Assembly (NCBI RefSeq): GCF_009905375.1
Contig: NC_133655.1
Span: forward strand, 36,508,203-36,572,202
Length of the DNA stretch: 64,000 bases
Reading direction: 5' to 3'
DNA from: Apium graveolens
Taxonomy: Eukaryota > Streptophyta > Magnoliopsida > Apiales > Apiaceae
Shown piece by piece: positions 26,283-38,882 of this stretch. Below the pieces are notes generated by a model that did not search any database, was not told the DNA's origin, and was given only the letters and a program-made list of their open reading frames with translations. The position numbers were made by a program, and so were the translations under genes. Position 1 is the stretch's first letter, and each line of letters begins with the position of its first letter.

Positions 26283-27121
26283 AGGGTTGTAAATGAGTCG
26301 ATACGCTCACGAACAATTCAGTGTTCAGTTCGAAAAAAGTTTGGTTCGAGTCTAGTTCGATTTATAAATGAGTCGAATATGAACACAATTTTTAAGTTCG
26401 ATTTGTGAATGATCTGAATTTGAACACAACATAGTTCTGCTCGAAAGTTCGCGAACAAGTTTGATTATAATATTTGTGAATAGGATCGTGAATAATGTTC
26501 GTGAACTTGTTCTTTAATATAACTCGTGAATGAGTATATAAATTATTATTTATATATGCTCATAAATGACACATGCTTATGACATAATATTTAGTATGGG
26601 CCTGTGTATACATATATCTACAAAGCATTTATCAATTTTTTAATCCATTTATAATTTTTTATTAAATTTATAAAAAAATTATATTATAATACATGCTAGA
26701 TGATAAATATAACTACTTTATCTAACTCGTGTTCATGTATTTAATTAGTGTCTATATCATTATTTGGATAGAAATAATGTAATTTAATCAAAATCATGCT
26801 AAACACTCAAATTTATTTGTTCGATTTGTAAGGAATATTAAAATTTTATTTTTATTTGATATTTTTTATTTACATTTTTAAAGAAATAAGGAAAACTCAT
26901 GCAATAATTTAGGAAACGTGAAATCGAGTTTGAAAATTAAGTTGTTTGCGATCAATGGTTCGTGAGCTGTTTGTGAACATGTTCGTGAATCTTTTACTCA
27001 ATGAGTCATTACATGAACAAAAAATTTGACTCGATAAATGTTCGAGCTCGAATTCTAGTTCGATGTATTTTTAACGAGTCGATACATAAAGACTTAAGAG
27101 TTCGGCTCATTTACGGCCCTA
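26283..27121. mobile_element. ~840-bp hAT-like non-autonomous element
   Basis: Left end AGGGTTGTAAATGAGTCGA and, complemented, right end AGGGCCGTAAATGAGCCGA are inverted repeats. Subterminal TTCG/GAACA motifs repeat inward on both sides. Flanks share AGTAG (TAGTAGTT versus CAGTAGAT), possibly a decayed 8-bp duplication. No transposase. Confidence 0.6.
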
Positions 27122-30100
27122 CAGTAGATACACAAATATATAAAACTATTTTTCGAATTAATTGGTTCCTCTTTTCTTGGCCAGTGCTGGGTACCCCAAT
27201 ATTTTCACCAAAAAATTTACAAAATGACGTGAATGACACATTGCTGATTTTAATTTGTGGGCGCATATAAATGCACGCGAGGTTTTATATTATTATTAGG
27301 AAGGTTACCAAATATTCATATGACACAACAGATTTGGAAAAAATTTTGGTGTAAAAATTTGGAGTCTTTAGCATTTCTTTTTTTTTCTTAGTTGATTTTT
27401 TGATAATAATGACAAATGTAAAATGACGTGGCGTATGTTATCAAGACCAGAAAGCTAAAACCGAAACCCGGCAAGGAAATAGCATAATTAGAAGCAACAA
27501 GCCTGCAAAACTAATTTAAAAACGACTTCTGATTGTCCAACCACAACACTTAAATGACACCGTTCAGGCCTAAAACTTGGTCGTCTCTTCCCAATGCCTG
27601 TCCTAATTCTAATTTGCCAACAAGAAATATTTGTTATGAAGAAGAAGCATTAAACATTTTTCCAATGCAACATAAATAAATTAAAAAATTTATTTCTTCA
27701 ACCGATCGCCCTTAACTTCTGGTAAATCTTGAGCTTTGTATCTATATTTCATCTTTATACATTTTTTATTTGTTTATTTCCTGTTAATTTAAATGATAAT
27801 TAGCTTACTATTTATTTACTTGGACCTGTTGTTAATTTAATTCTATGATTTTTTTTATATTTATGATCTATATTTGCTCATTTGCATAATTGTATTAGTT
27901 TATGATTGTTTCTTTAGCTCTGATCTGAATAGATTTATTACTATGAAAATTCAATTTAACTCACCTTTTTTACTAATTTAGGTTTGAATTTTGGTTTTGT
28001 AGCATTAAGAAATTTAGTCCACTCCAAATTTGTGACAAATTTATGTTTTTAGTTCGGTGGACCGGAGGTGGAATTAGGATCTAAGAAGCTCAATTGTAGT
28101 TTGAACTGATAATATAATTGTATTTGTTTTATTTTTATGATTTGGAGCCTTTGCCGAGTTTTCCCCTTTCTTGGCTTTGTGGAAGCTTTGATGCTTGTGA
28201 GTGTAGATTCTCTTATTAAGTATAGTGACCGGAAGTGATTTATCTATGTTGACTAGATTTGACTATTTTTAAGCTTATTCTTGTTTGTACCTTAATTTTT
28301 TGCCTGTGAGATTGGATTAGACAAAAGGATGCTACCTAAGCACCGGTACCAATGCTTATTAATTTTAATCGACCTACATTTTAGATAGTGATTCTCGCCA
28401 ACTGTTGTGATACTGCAGCATAGATCAGAGTGTGGGTTTGGTTAGTGGCTTAGTGCTTTACAAATGGAATCACATCACAATTCACAGGATGATCAATTGT
28501 ACTATCTTTTACAGATGTAATATAAATATTGGTTATAGTTTGTTTGACTTCCATGAGTATGTTTAAGGCCAATTTAAAAAAAACACACCAATGCATTTGA
28601 TGCTTACCAGTTAAAGTTTTTAACTGGCCTTCATTTATTTGAAGACCGCCTGCTTGTGTAGAGACCCACCCCTCTTATCAGAAAGCACTCTGCCGGAGCG
28701 CCCGTTTGAATCAGTACGTAAGAGTTTGAACATGCGAGTGACTTTACTTTAGGGTTCCAAATCCAAAGGCTAAAAGCCGGAGTAAAAAGTTAGTTCATTT
28801 AACTCAGGACTTTGGGACTAGACTTTGCATAACTTGAAGTCAAATTTTATTGTTAACAGATTTCCCAGCGTAATTTTCAACACGTGGAATTGTTTAGTAT
28901 CTCTTGTAGTCCAAAATATGTTAACTTGTGTTGTTCTCCTGACTGTTAATATATATTGACATTACTTAAATAAAAGGCCCATATGATAATCTCACCTTTA
29001 ATTCTATATGTAATTGGCATCAAACTTGTGACATATTGGAGGAAAACTCGAAATTATCGTGATTTTTATCCAAGGATCACTTGAAAAAAAAATTAAATTA
29101 GGTTATGAAATAGCGAAACCGAATTATGCAATTAGATCAATACTTCCAATTGACTGAGTCCGAGTAAAGAATCCATGGATAGAAATAGAAAAGTAGATTT
29201 CTAATCCTAACTAAATCTTCTAATTTTTTTAGAGAAATTACCAAAAATACAACCTTTTTAAGTTTGTTTGCGATTTTACTATCTTTTATTTTTTTTGCAA
29301 AAACACGATTTGCAACCAAACAACCACATCTGCAACTTCTTTTACGTTTTCTAAAAATTGACTGAATTTTATTTTGGTTGCATCTGGTTGCAAAATCGTA
29401 TTTTTGCAAAAAACTTCAAAAAACGTATTTTTCAATTTTTTTTATTTATGGAAAATAAATTGAAGCAAAATAGTATAGCATTAAAGGATGACTTTAGTTA
29501 ACTAGAGTTATCGACATGTTATTTTAGCTTGGTGGAAACAAAACTTTTTTCGGTAGGATCCTTTTAAATAGAAAGTCCTCCACTACCTTGTAATACCTGC
29601 AACACACTTGCACATTCCAACTGTGCTATCCTAGAACATTTACCTGATTCTGCATTCTAATGCTTATGAAGCCTGCTAAGTTCTCCTTATGGTTCTTTGC
29701 TTAGCCTTTTCCATCTTAAAACCATGGTCAATTGAATTAGTATTAAGATACATTCTCTCTTGGAAAATTTCTTATGTTTAAGCCTTTATGTTAAGTCAAC
29801 TACAACAATAAAAAAAAAAGATAAACTTCTACCTGCTTTATTTATTCTTTCATTTGGGGACCTAATAACAACTATGTTTCTTATATTTATGATGGTCCCA
29901 TTTGCAACGATACTGCACTGAATTTGAACAATGATAAAGTATGTGTCTGTTTGAGCTTTCCAGCCAAAAAGCTAAGATTTAGGTAAAACTCGTCTAATGC
30001 ACAAAAGTTAAAGGGTTTAAGCAAATTCTTAGATGCTAGCTTTTGATTCTCAGTCATCTGTACATAAATAATATATTGTTACATAACTGAAAAATCATAT

Positions 30101-30349
30101 AAACTATAAATTTAAAATTGGTATAAAATTTTCTTTTCATTTTCTTAGTGTTCAGAACAGAATCAATTATTTTATAGCTTGGAAAAAAAACTGTAATCGT
30201 TTAGTTAAATACCATCCAATTTATAAATTGAAAACAGAGATAAGCTTTTCATCATTGATTGTTCTCGCATGACCTCTTCCATTTTTGAATATATATACAT
30301 ATATATTATATGTATATCATATGTTTTCAATCAATACTTCATTTACTAA
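27122..30349. other. Intergenic or long-intron DNA upstream of the BPC locus
   Basis: No coding sequence is supported. A stretch ending AACTTCTG at about 27720, followed by GTAAATC, could be a 5' UTR exon donor for the BPC gene, but the distance (over 7 kb) and the retroelement in between make this speculative. Confidence 0.35.
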
Positions 30350-33300
30350 ATCAATGTTGGTTAATGTTGCTTTATTTATCGAACCAATATTGTTTGAGAT
30401 ATTACATTTGTTAGGAGTTAACAATTGTATGATATATGAAATTGAATGCTGATGTCTTTTTGATAGATAATTGGTATTTAATTCATTGATATCTTATTTT
30501 AATATTTAAAATAGGATGCAACATAATTATTGGTATCTAAAGTACTTAACAAGTATCAGTCAATGATATATTGTTGATATTTTGTTGCAGATAATTGTGA
30601 GATTTTGAGTTCTAGTGAATTTATACGAGTTTCTATATCTGAAAGATTCACTATATTTGAAATCAGCAGTATAGTCATTCTTATTAAGATTATTTATCAA
30701 TAAACAATTTTGTTGATTATAATCTTATAAAGATAGATTATAGAGCTTTTGCTATGAATGAGAATTGCTTAGACTTTACCCTAAGTGATCAATGCTTTTA
30801 CAAAAACTCATTCATGTTGAAAGATAAAATTTTTCTTTCTTTTCTTAATACTGCTAGGTCATCAGTCTGTGTCTTATCAAATCATTTATCTTTTTAGGCA
30901 TAAAAACAGACTTGTGCACTCGAACAATTTTAGGAGAAAATCAAACTTCTTTCTACATTGGTGATTTCTTATTTCATTAAAATCTTTTTGAAATCACTAT
31001 TGTACATCATTTCTCTCAAAAGATTAAATGCATAATTTTCATTCTTTATAGATCTTAAGTGCATTTTATCTCTATATTGCCATATGCTCCGTGATACAGG
31101 TTCAGCCTCCAGTAGCATTCTTTCATTTGATAGTCATGAGGTTGAAAACCCAAAACTTCTATCTCAGACTATAAAGACAAACACAGAAACAGAACCAACC
31201 AACACTCTCTTACCACTAAAATGTAGTATGAATGAGCGTGAGGGAGAAAATGCCTTAGTGCACCACATAAGGAAGGTCTTGAAGTCAACCCAACAGCTCT
31301 GTCTCCTACAAAGTTGAAATATATCAAAACTGAGACAACTGCTAGCTCCCATACATCTTCTCAAAAAGATGTAATGGCTGAAAAGGCACAAAACAGTTAC
31401 TAGATTCATCCCCTCAACAGTGTGCATCTATTGAAATTCGCCTGTCGGCCAGGGTATCTGATGTAGTGTCACCACCTTAAACATAAACAATTCTTGATGC
31501 ACAAGGAAATGTTACACACACAAAGGATGAGTTGACGGAAACAAGAGTTTCGACCATTTTACGGTCAGATTCGATTGTTCAAGGTTCTTTAATGGATCAA
31601 TTGCCTTTACAGGTTTTAGGAGAGGATACTGATCCAATAGCCATATGTCAGTGGTCAATGTCTACCTCCCCAGGACTAATAAACCTGGATGAATCTGCGG
31701 ATAGTGGATCTGACATAGGTGCAGATCGGAAACTTGCTGACAATGATTCAGATATTACCTGATGAGTCACAAGGAAATATCTTCACAGACATTAGAAGAG
31801 AACTTTGATCTTTATTCTAAATTCTTTGGATCATTGTTTACCTTCCCAGAGTTCAAACCTAGAACCCTAAAAGGGAAACTAGCAACTTGTAGATTATGAC
31901 TCAGATTCATCTGATGAGTCTAACAAGGATGGGGATTTGCGAACTCCCATTGCACCACCTGTGACCTCCTTAAGGATGGCTAATGTGATTTTCCTTGCAG
32001 GTACAGTTGGATTTTGGAGCTATGAGAGGAGTGATACACTTGTGAGAATGAGTGTAAACACGAGTGGAGAGAAGAGTGAAATACTTGTGAGGTACACGAA
32101 ACAGAATCACACACTCACAGTGAGGAAGAAAGACAGAAACACCATATCCCATTCCCTATCCCTAAACATGGTTCTTGATACTTCAGGTCTCGAATCTGTT
32201 TATGATTGGAACCTAACTCTTAGGGACCTAACATTTACAGATTGGATTAGAATACTTCGGGACCTTTGGGAGCTAACAATTGGTGATCACACAGTTGGGA
32301 GGTATAAGGAGTTGGGAAGATTGGTGAACATGATGATCAACAGTGAAGTCATTCTTGCAGCATTTAAAGGGACATGGTTGATCAGACTATGACTTGCTAT
32401 TTCTTTTCCAACCAAGTAACATATGATAACTCCTTCAGATAACATCATACATTCCTTCTCTTGGGGGAGATAAAAGTTTATATAATAGTTTGGAGGATTC
32501 CTCAACTAAGTGGGAGAAATAGCAGGCACGAGGAAAAAGGTAAAGCACATGTACACTACACCACACCATTGTTGTTTGTAACTACGGATCCTATTGTACG
32601 GGAGAGGTGGTAAACACAAGGTGATTTCCTAGTAATCAGAAGAAGTGAATTGGTTCATCACTATTCTTCATAAGGGGAGAAGCTATTTTCCAAAAGGGGA
32701 ATACCATTAGTTCTTATCTGCGGATCCTATTGTACGGGAGATGTGGTAGATAAAGGTGATCTCCTTTAAGCAGTTAATTCTCATAGGGGGAGAAGCAAGA
32801 GAGATATGCGCTTCTCAACATGAAATGCAGTTGTACAAAAGAAGCTGCTGATGATTACTTCAAGACTGAGAAGTATTATCTGGCGGAGATTTGAAGAACC
32901 AAGGAAATGAAGATGAAACTACTTGAAGATCAGTTCAGTGCTAGAGGAAAAAAGCATCTTTCATTTCAGTTACTCAAGAAATCTGAAAATGCAGTATTTG
33001 ATCCAGAAAACCAGTAGCTATATTTACAAGTCCCGGTACTTTACTTTTTCTAGTTGTTAGTTGAGTTATCCTCTCTATTTAATTTGTTTGTTAGGTTTAA
33101 CAATCAAATAGGGGGTATTGTTGGTGAGACTGCATAGCTATATGTATAGTTACGTGATAACTCAACACGATAACAACACTAGAACATGACAGGTTAATAA
33201 TACTACGTCTACACAAGAAATCAGGAAGAATGAAGACAAGGCAAATACAAAGAATCAGAAGATTAGAAGAAAGCCTGAAGTCTGTCTACAAGTCACTGAA

Positions 33301-34982
33301 AGAAGTTCATTAATATGATCATGCCTCAGTGAAGAACAAAGGTTAAAGACTTTCAGGGTTTCAGAAATGTTGAAGATTCAGTATACAAGTGCTACCGGAA
33401 GATTTCAGTGTATCGGCATTGATTGAAGATAGACAGTGTTCGAATCATAGGAATATGAAGAATTGAAGACATGGTATAGATAAATGTTAATGAAGACGTT
33501 GTCTAGAGTACCAGAAAGGATTTCAGTAAAAGTACAATTGTTTATTGCCAGTCAGTGTTCGAAGCAATAAAGTTGAGGCAAGCTTAACAATTTAATCAAG
33601 GCCATAATACGAAGACCTGAATCGGGGTTAGTCGTATGTGAACCAGACCAGTTGCACTAGGCGTCAACAACTCGTGAAAGGAATCTGAGTATTATTTATA
33701 GAAGAATTGTTAAGTTGAGGAACGTACTTGAATTAAATATTTATCTAGTTAAAGTACGAGAAAAGGTGCGCGGGGTATACAGCTAAACATCTCAGGGGAC
33801 TGGCGAAGCTTAAAGTTTAATTGGTAAATTAAATGAATTTATTTAGTGAACTTTAATATAATTTATTTAATAAACTTAAAATGACTTATCTTATAAACTT
33901 TAAATAAGTTTATTTTATAAATCTAAATTAGTTTATTTATATAAGTTATATTTAAGTTTATTTTATAAATTAATTTAATTACAATTGAAACTTAAAAATA
34001 GAAAGAAAAGGAAAAAGAAAAAGGAAAAAGAAAAATAAACAAAACAAAAAGAAAACAAACAAAAAGAAAATAAAAAAAAAAGAAACAAAAGAAAAAGAAA
34101 AAAGAAAAAGCAAAAAGAAAAAGAAAGAAAATAAACAAATAACAAAACCTGTACATGTAGTTCGTTTGTTTAGTTTTAGTTTTTAAAAAGGAAGTACATA
34201 GTCAGGTAGTAGTAAAACACTGTCGCCACATAAGAAGTTCTTGTGTTGTTTTGGCTAAGTACATTTGTGGTATTAGAATACTAGTTGTCGCCACAGGCAA
34301 ATTACTCCTTCCTCCTGCACTCTCCCCTTGTCACCACACAAATCAACTAGCCCCCTCATGTACTCCTGTCGCCACAGAAAAGTTTTTGTTGGTCGCCACA
34401 GAGCACTCCTCTCTCCTCAACCACACATTTTATTGGATAAAGTCTACACTTTGCAGCAGAAGAAAACAGCCATTCACTTTTTGGAGTATTTTCTGTTCAT
34501 CTTCTCTCCCAAATGAGAAGTGAAAATGGCAGCATTGATTTACGGAGAAGCTCAAGCTTTTTGTTTATCCGTTTAACTTCTCACCGGAGTAACGTTATAA
34601 TGTCCGATTTAATTCTTGTATATTCCCAGGGGCATTATAATCGTTACCCGGTAATGAAATCCTAGTACAAACAAAAGCTAGATCATTGATAGGATTTGAT
34701 TTGTAAATCTTTGTAGAAGCTAGGAACTTTGTTATTCTTAGATTGTAACCGGTTAATTTATTTACCAGAGTGTAGCAACACCCCTCGAGGATTTATATAC
34801 GAATATATATTTCTCCGAATATCTTGTGTTCCTCATTTTATTGTTCCAAACACTATTTCTCTTAAGAACTCGAAACCACTAACCGAACACTAAATATTTT
34901 ATCTGCTAAAGATTCGAAAGAATTTTTAATTTAGTGATTATCGTATTCAACCCCCCCTTCTACGATAATTCGGGACCTAACA
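30350..34982 (+). mobile_element. SIRE-like copia element, copy B, 5'-truncated
   Basis: Collinear with copy A from about 30350. It contains env-like frame pieces (31084-31317, 31532-31759, 31937-32389), a PPT (AATAGGGGGTATTG, about 33106-33120), and an LTR starting TGTTGGTGAGACTGC at 33119 and ending GGGACCTAACA at 34982, about 1,864 bp. There is no pol, so the 5' part is missing. Internal stops break the env-like region. A target duplication cannot be tested because the 5' end is lost. Confidence 0.75.
33982..34140 (+). repeat. Strand-asymmetric A/G-rich tract in LTR copy B
   Basis: About 160 bases almost entirely of A and G (AAAGAAAAAG-type units) with a few C and T. I did not see a matching tract in LTR copy A. 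Confidence 0.85.
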
Positions 34983-35083
34983 GTTGTTAAATGCTAATTT
35001 TATTCAGTTTGGTTCATAGTGATTAGTTTCAGTTAATAGGGAATTCACTTACATATCTTTTCATTCTTTCTTATTGTTTATAG

Positions 35084-37400
35084 TTAGCGAAAGTGATAGT
35101 CATAGCTTCAAGAGGGACCATTTCAAGGATCTTTACATCTCCAGAGGATGGTATGGTGTTTAACATTTTAAAGCAATTTAGTCTATTTTCTTTTTATGAT
35201 AAGATTGTATTTTAAGCTTGTTTTCCTTATTCTTCTATTTTTAAATTTTTTATCAATTTTAAGTTTATAACCAAAAAAGTGAATAACTCATGATGACTCG
35301 TGAATTTTCCTTCTGTTAGATTATTTCAAAATTAAGTGGTTGACCTCATATCTATAAAGCTTTTATACCTTTAAAGACATATTTTAAAACTAGGTACTGT
35401 TCGGCCGGTAGCGCATAACCAGTTCAACTGCTAACTGGTACCTAGGCCTCCAGTTTTATCACAGGGTCTCGTTCAGGCGTTGGACCGGGATGACCAAGGA
35501 AAAACAAACCAAATATGTGGCTTTGTGTACCCCTCTAATATATAGACTTATACATATACCAAAAATGAAAGAATATGGAGTAACACAAGTGGTTTATTAA
35601 TCATTTAATTACTGATGATTAGATGATTGTTAAAACATATTAAATAATTTAACTATATACTATTTTTTAAAACTCATTAGTTCAAACAATATTAGTTTAT
35701 TTATAATAGGAACAATAATCATGTAATGTAATATATCTATGTAGAATACAGAAATAAGAATATATCTTAATGTCAAAAGATACACCATCATGGAAATGGC
35801 GTTGCCAGGTTTATAGCTTAGCAGGTTTCAAAAACTATGTTCATTCCCTTAATTTTTTCCTGACGGTCATCACCCATGCCTCTTCTGAGGCTTGAGCCCT
35901 CAGAAATTTACCAAAAAAAAACTTTGTTTCAAAGTAATGATGACAGTACTAAGAATTAATTGATGAACTTTTGTAATATAGGTGACCAAAAAAGTATCAG
36001 GTTACAAATTTTATTACTAATTGTAATGCAAAATATCATCCTGATTTTTTCAGCAATGATAGTTGGTTTCTTAGGGTATGTAGAATAGGGTTTTGGGGAT
36101 AGGATAAAGAATCCAAGAATTTATGGGGGAAAAAGAGTAGGGTAATATATGAAGTCAGATTCTTTAGAATTCCATTGGAGAAATAAGCACTTGTTTTGGT
36201 AATGTTAGCTTAGCCATACAGGTTTGCTTTTGAATGAGTGATGCCTTCACTCAAAAGAAAATTGTACGTGTTCTTAAGGGTTATCAATCTTCATGAAAGT
36301 GGTTTTGCACAGGGCTGACGACTGTTGTGTTATTAAAATTTTCTTGCAAGTCTGCCACACTTGGGTTACCTAGGAACTTTAAATATCCTTAAACTTGAAA
36401 AGGCTGTAATAAAGCATAAGTACCTTCCCCTGAAATCAATTTTGATCCACGAAGTTAATGTAACTTATTTGTGCATTTTTAAAGGAACACTATCAATTAA
36501 TAATAAAGACTTTCATGGCCATCATGGCTGAGAGGGATGCTGCCATTCGAGAGCGGAACATGGCTCTGGAAGAGAGGAAAATGGCCTTTGTTGAGCGAGA
36601 CATGGCAATGTTGCAGCGAGATGCCGCACTTCAAGAGCGTGACACTGCTATGCGAGAACGAGATGATTCTATGGTTGCACTACGCTACAAAGGGGGGAGT
36701 TCAGTGAATGAGAATAATACGAGTTCTGACATCCCCGATAATGGGGTTTGGTGTGGGACAAAAAATATTCAATAGGACGAGCAAATGCATAATATGTATA
36801 ATATATCTATAGAAAAATATAGTCAAAGAGAAATCATGACAAATTCCTATCAGATTAATGAAGTTCCTTCTGAAATAGTTAAACCAAGAAAGGTCAAGCA
36901 AACAGAAGAAAATAAAGAACTTCCTGGAAAACCAGTGAAGTCGCGGAGGGTTAGTAGAAAAGGAGCTGAAAATCTGAAAAAAGAGGGATTCACATCTGTG
37001 TCAAATATTTGCAAAATTGAGCAGGATTTGGGTGCAGATGAAAACCCAGATAGACAGATTGCTGGTTCGAAAGATAATTTGGAACTAAATCAGGTAAATT
37101 TTGACGATTCTGCCATGCCGATTCCTGTCTGCTCATGCACAGGAGTGCCCCAACCGTGCTATAAGTGGGGGAATGGTGGTTGGCAGTCTGCCTGTTGCAC
37201 AACCACAATGTCCATGTATCCTTTACCTCAGGTATCAAACAAGCGATATTCTCGTGTTGGGGGGGAGAAAGATGACCGGAGGTGCTTTTAGCAAATTGCT
37301 TAATCGACTGCATGATGAAGGTTATGACCTCTCCAGTCCACTTGATTTAAAGGACAACTGGGCAAAACATGGCACCAATCGCTACAACACCGTAAAATAG
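35084..37400 (+). pseudogene. BBR/BPC pentacysteine GAGA-binding factor, with two lesions
   Basis: BPC proteins bind GA-rich promoter DNA in the nucleus and regulate developmental genes. A plausible model has an upstream exon 35084-35150 ending exactly in ATG, a GT-AG intron, and an exon 36485-37400. The N-terminal part is an alanine-zipper-like coiled coil of repeated ERDxA units (MAIMAERDAAIRERN onward). The C-terminal domain has all five cysteines in [10 protein letters not shown] and GGWQSACC, then the conserved AKHGTNRY tail. Two defects: an in-frame TAG at 36773-36775 where CAG is likely, and a run of seven G at 37259-37265 where six would keep frame, shifting from RVGG into a wrong frame while the true tail continues to 37400. 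The usual longer N-terminus is not seen. It could be a real pseudogene, or one defect could be a sequencing error in the G run. Confidence 0.85.
35151..36484 (+). other. Putative BPC intron
   Basis: Begins GTATGG after the ATG at 35148-35150 and ends AAAG at 36484. AT-rich, with a GC-richer patch at 35400-35500 of unknown origin. No coding region. Confidence 0.45.
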
Positions 37401-38615
37401 CTTGCAACTTCTTAGCAAAGATTGGAGACTAAACTATGGTACTGTTTATTCTGGAGTGGAGGATTGGTAGTTCTGTGTGTGTGGATATCAGCACATTTAG
37501 AGACCAGATGGTTTTCAGCTTAAATAGTATTTTCCTCCCTACATGCATATCATGCAATTGTTTTTCCTTAATTTGGATATGTATTTTTTTCTTAGGAATT
37601 TGATTGAGCAGAATGTTGAATTTTGGTGACAGCCAATAAAAAAAGATGATGTTGTAACAACCATTGAACGATTGTAATGCAATGGGAACAAAAAAAATGA
37701 TATGATCTTGTGTCGTTTTATATTTTCATTTCCTTATTGCAGTAGCTCTAAATTATACTGTTGACACCAATCTGATCTCACTAGCTCAAGCCAGCTACCG
37801 TAATTTGAACTCGAGAAAATGTTAACTATATAACTTCAAGTCGCTGCTTGTATAGTTTCTTTTTTATTTTTGACAATATTTATGTTTATGCTTAGTATAA
37901 ACATAAATCGGGGGTGTGTTGTAGTCGAAATGGTCATTTAAGATGTTGGATTCAAAGGTCTAAAAAGTAGTATGTTTTGCAAATAATATATTAATTAGTT
38001 TTAAGATACGTGAAACCTGATTCATTGCATGAATTCATATTCATACGATCTCTCTGTCTCAATTTTACTATCCATAATTATCATTTTCTCTCATTTCGAA
38101 ATAATTGTCCATATTCTATAATTGTGGTAAATAATGATATATGAAAGGAAAGAAATAAGGTGAATAATATCAGTTTAATTTTATGATTATTATTATTTTT
38201 TTTAACGTGATTGAATAAAAGGTAAATTTTGATTAAAAATAGGACGGAGAAAGTGTTTAAACATGTGATGTGAGTAATACTTGTATTCAGATAGATTTAT
38301 GGGTTTGTCTAGTATGTGTACACTAAATTTTATGCACTTGATGTGACTCATTGTAATTTGTGGGGAATTTTGTGTATAGAGGAGGGTCCATCATTATTAA
38401 TGAAAATGAGCCTATCAAATTTTGCCATTAATGTATGTATACCCTTGGGCACACACGATAAAATCCATAAATTTATAAAGTTAATAAAATTTTTAGCTTT
38501 TCGTAAAAAAAGGGGCACGAAAATGGTAATACTATGATTACCAATGTTATAAATGAAGCGTCACAGGCTATAGAAGGTTATCTGCATATGCAAAACCGAC
38601 TTTATCGCGCCAGCG
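37401..38615. other. BPC 3' region and intergenic DNA
   Basis: Probable 3' UTR of the BPC locus followed by AT-rich spacer. No gene seen. Confidence 0.5.
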
Positions 38616-38882
38616 AGTGGTGAATGAAACAGTACTACTACTCACCCACCACACACGGCGGAGCAAACACAATCGCCAGAAATCGAATTATACAATTTTC
38701 TATTTATTATTTTGCAGAAACTTCCAAACAACTTTTTATTCAATCACTTGTTTTTATTTATACACACATCCATTTATTTACAAGCAGCACCTAGGGTTTT
38801 ACACTCTAATTCGGGCGTGCACTGAAATTATTCGATTCGAAGAAGATAAACAGAGCTTTCAAGAAGTGCTGAATCTACTCAG
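38616..38882 (+). other. Possible 5' UTR exon of the CCCH gene
   Basis: A transcript-leader-like stretch (CACACGGCGG, AATCGCCAGAAATCG, CTAGGGTTTTACAC) ends CTACTCAG before GTATAATTC, a plausible splice donor. It lies upstream of the zinc-finger exons in the same orientation. The link is inferred only. Confidence 0.35.

Noticed and set aside
28655..28760. A GC-richer stretch suggestive of a tRNA gene
   Set aside because: I could not fold a cloverleaf or find A and B box sequences together.
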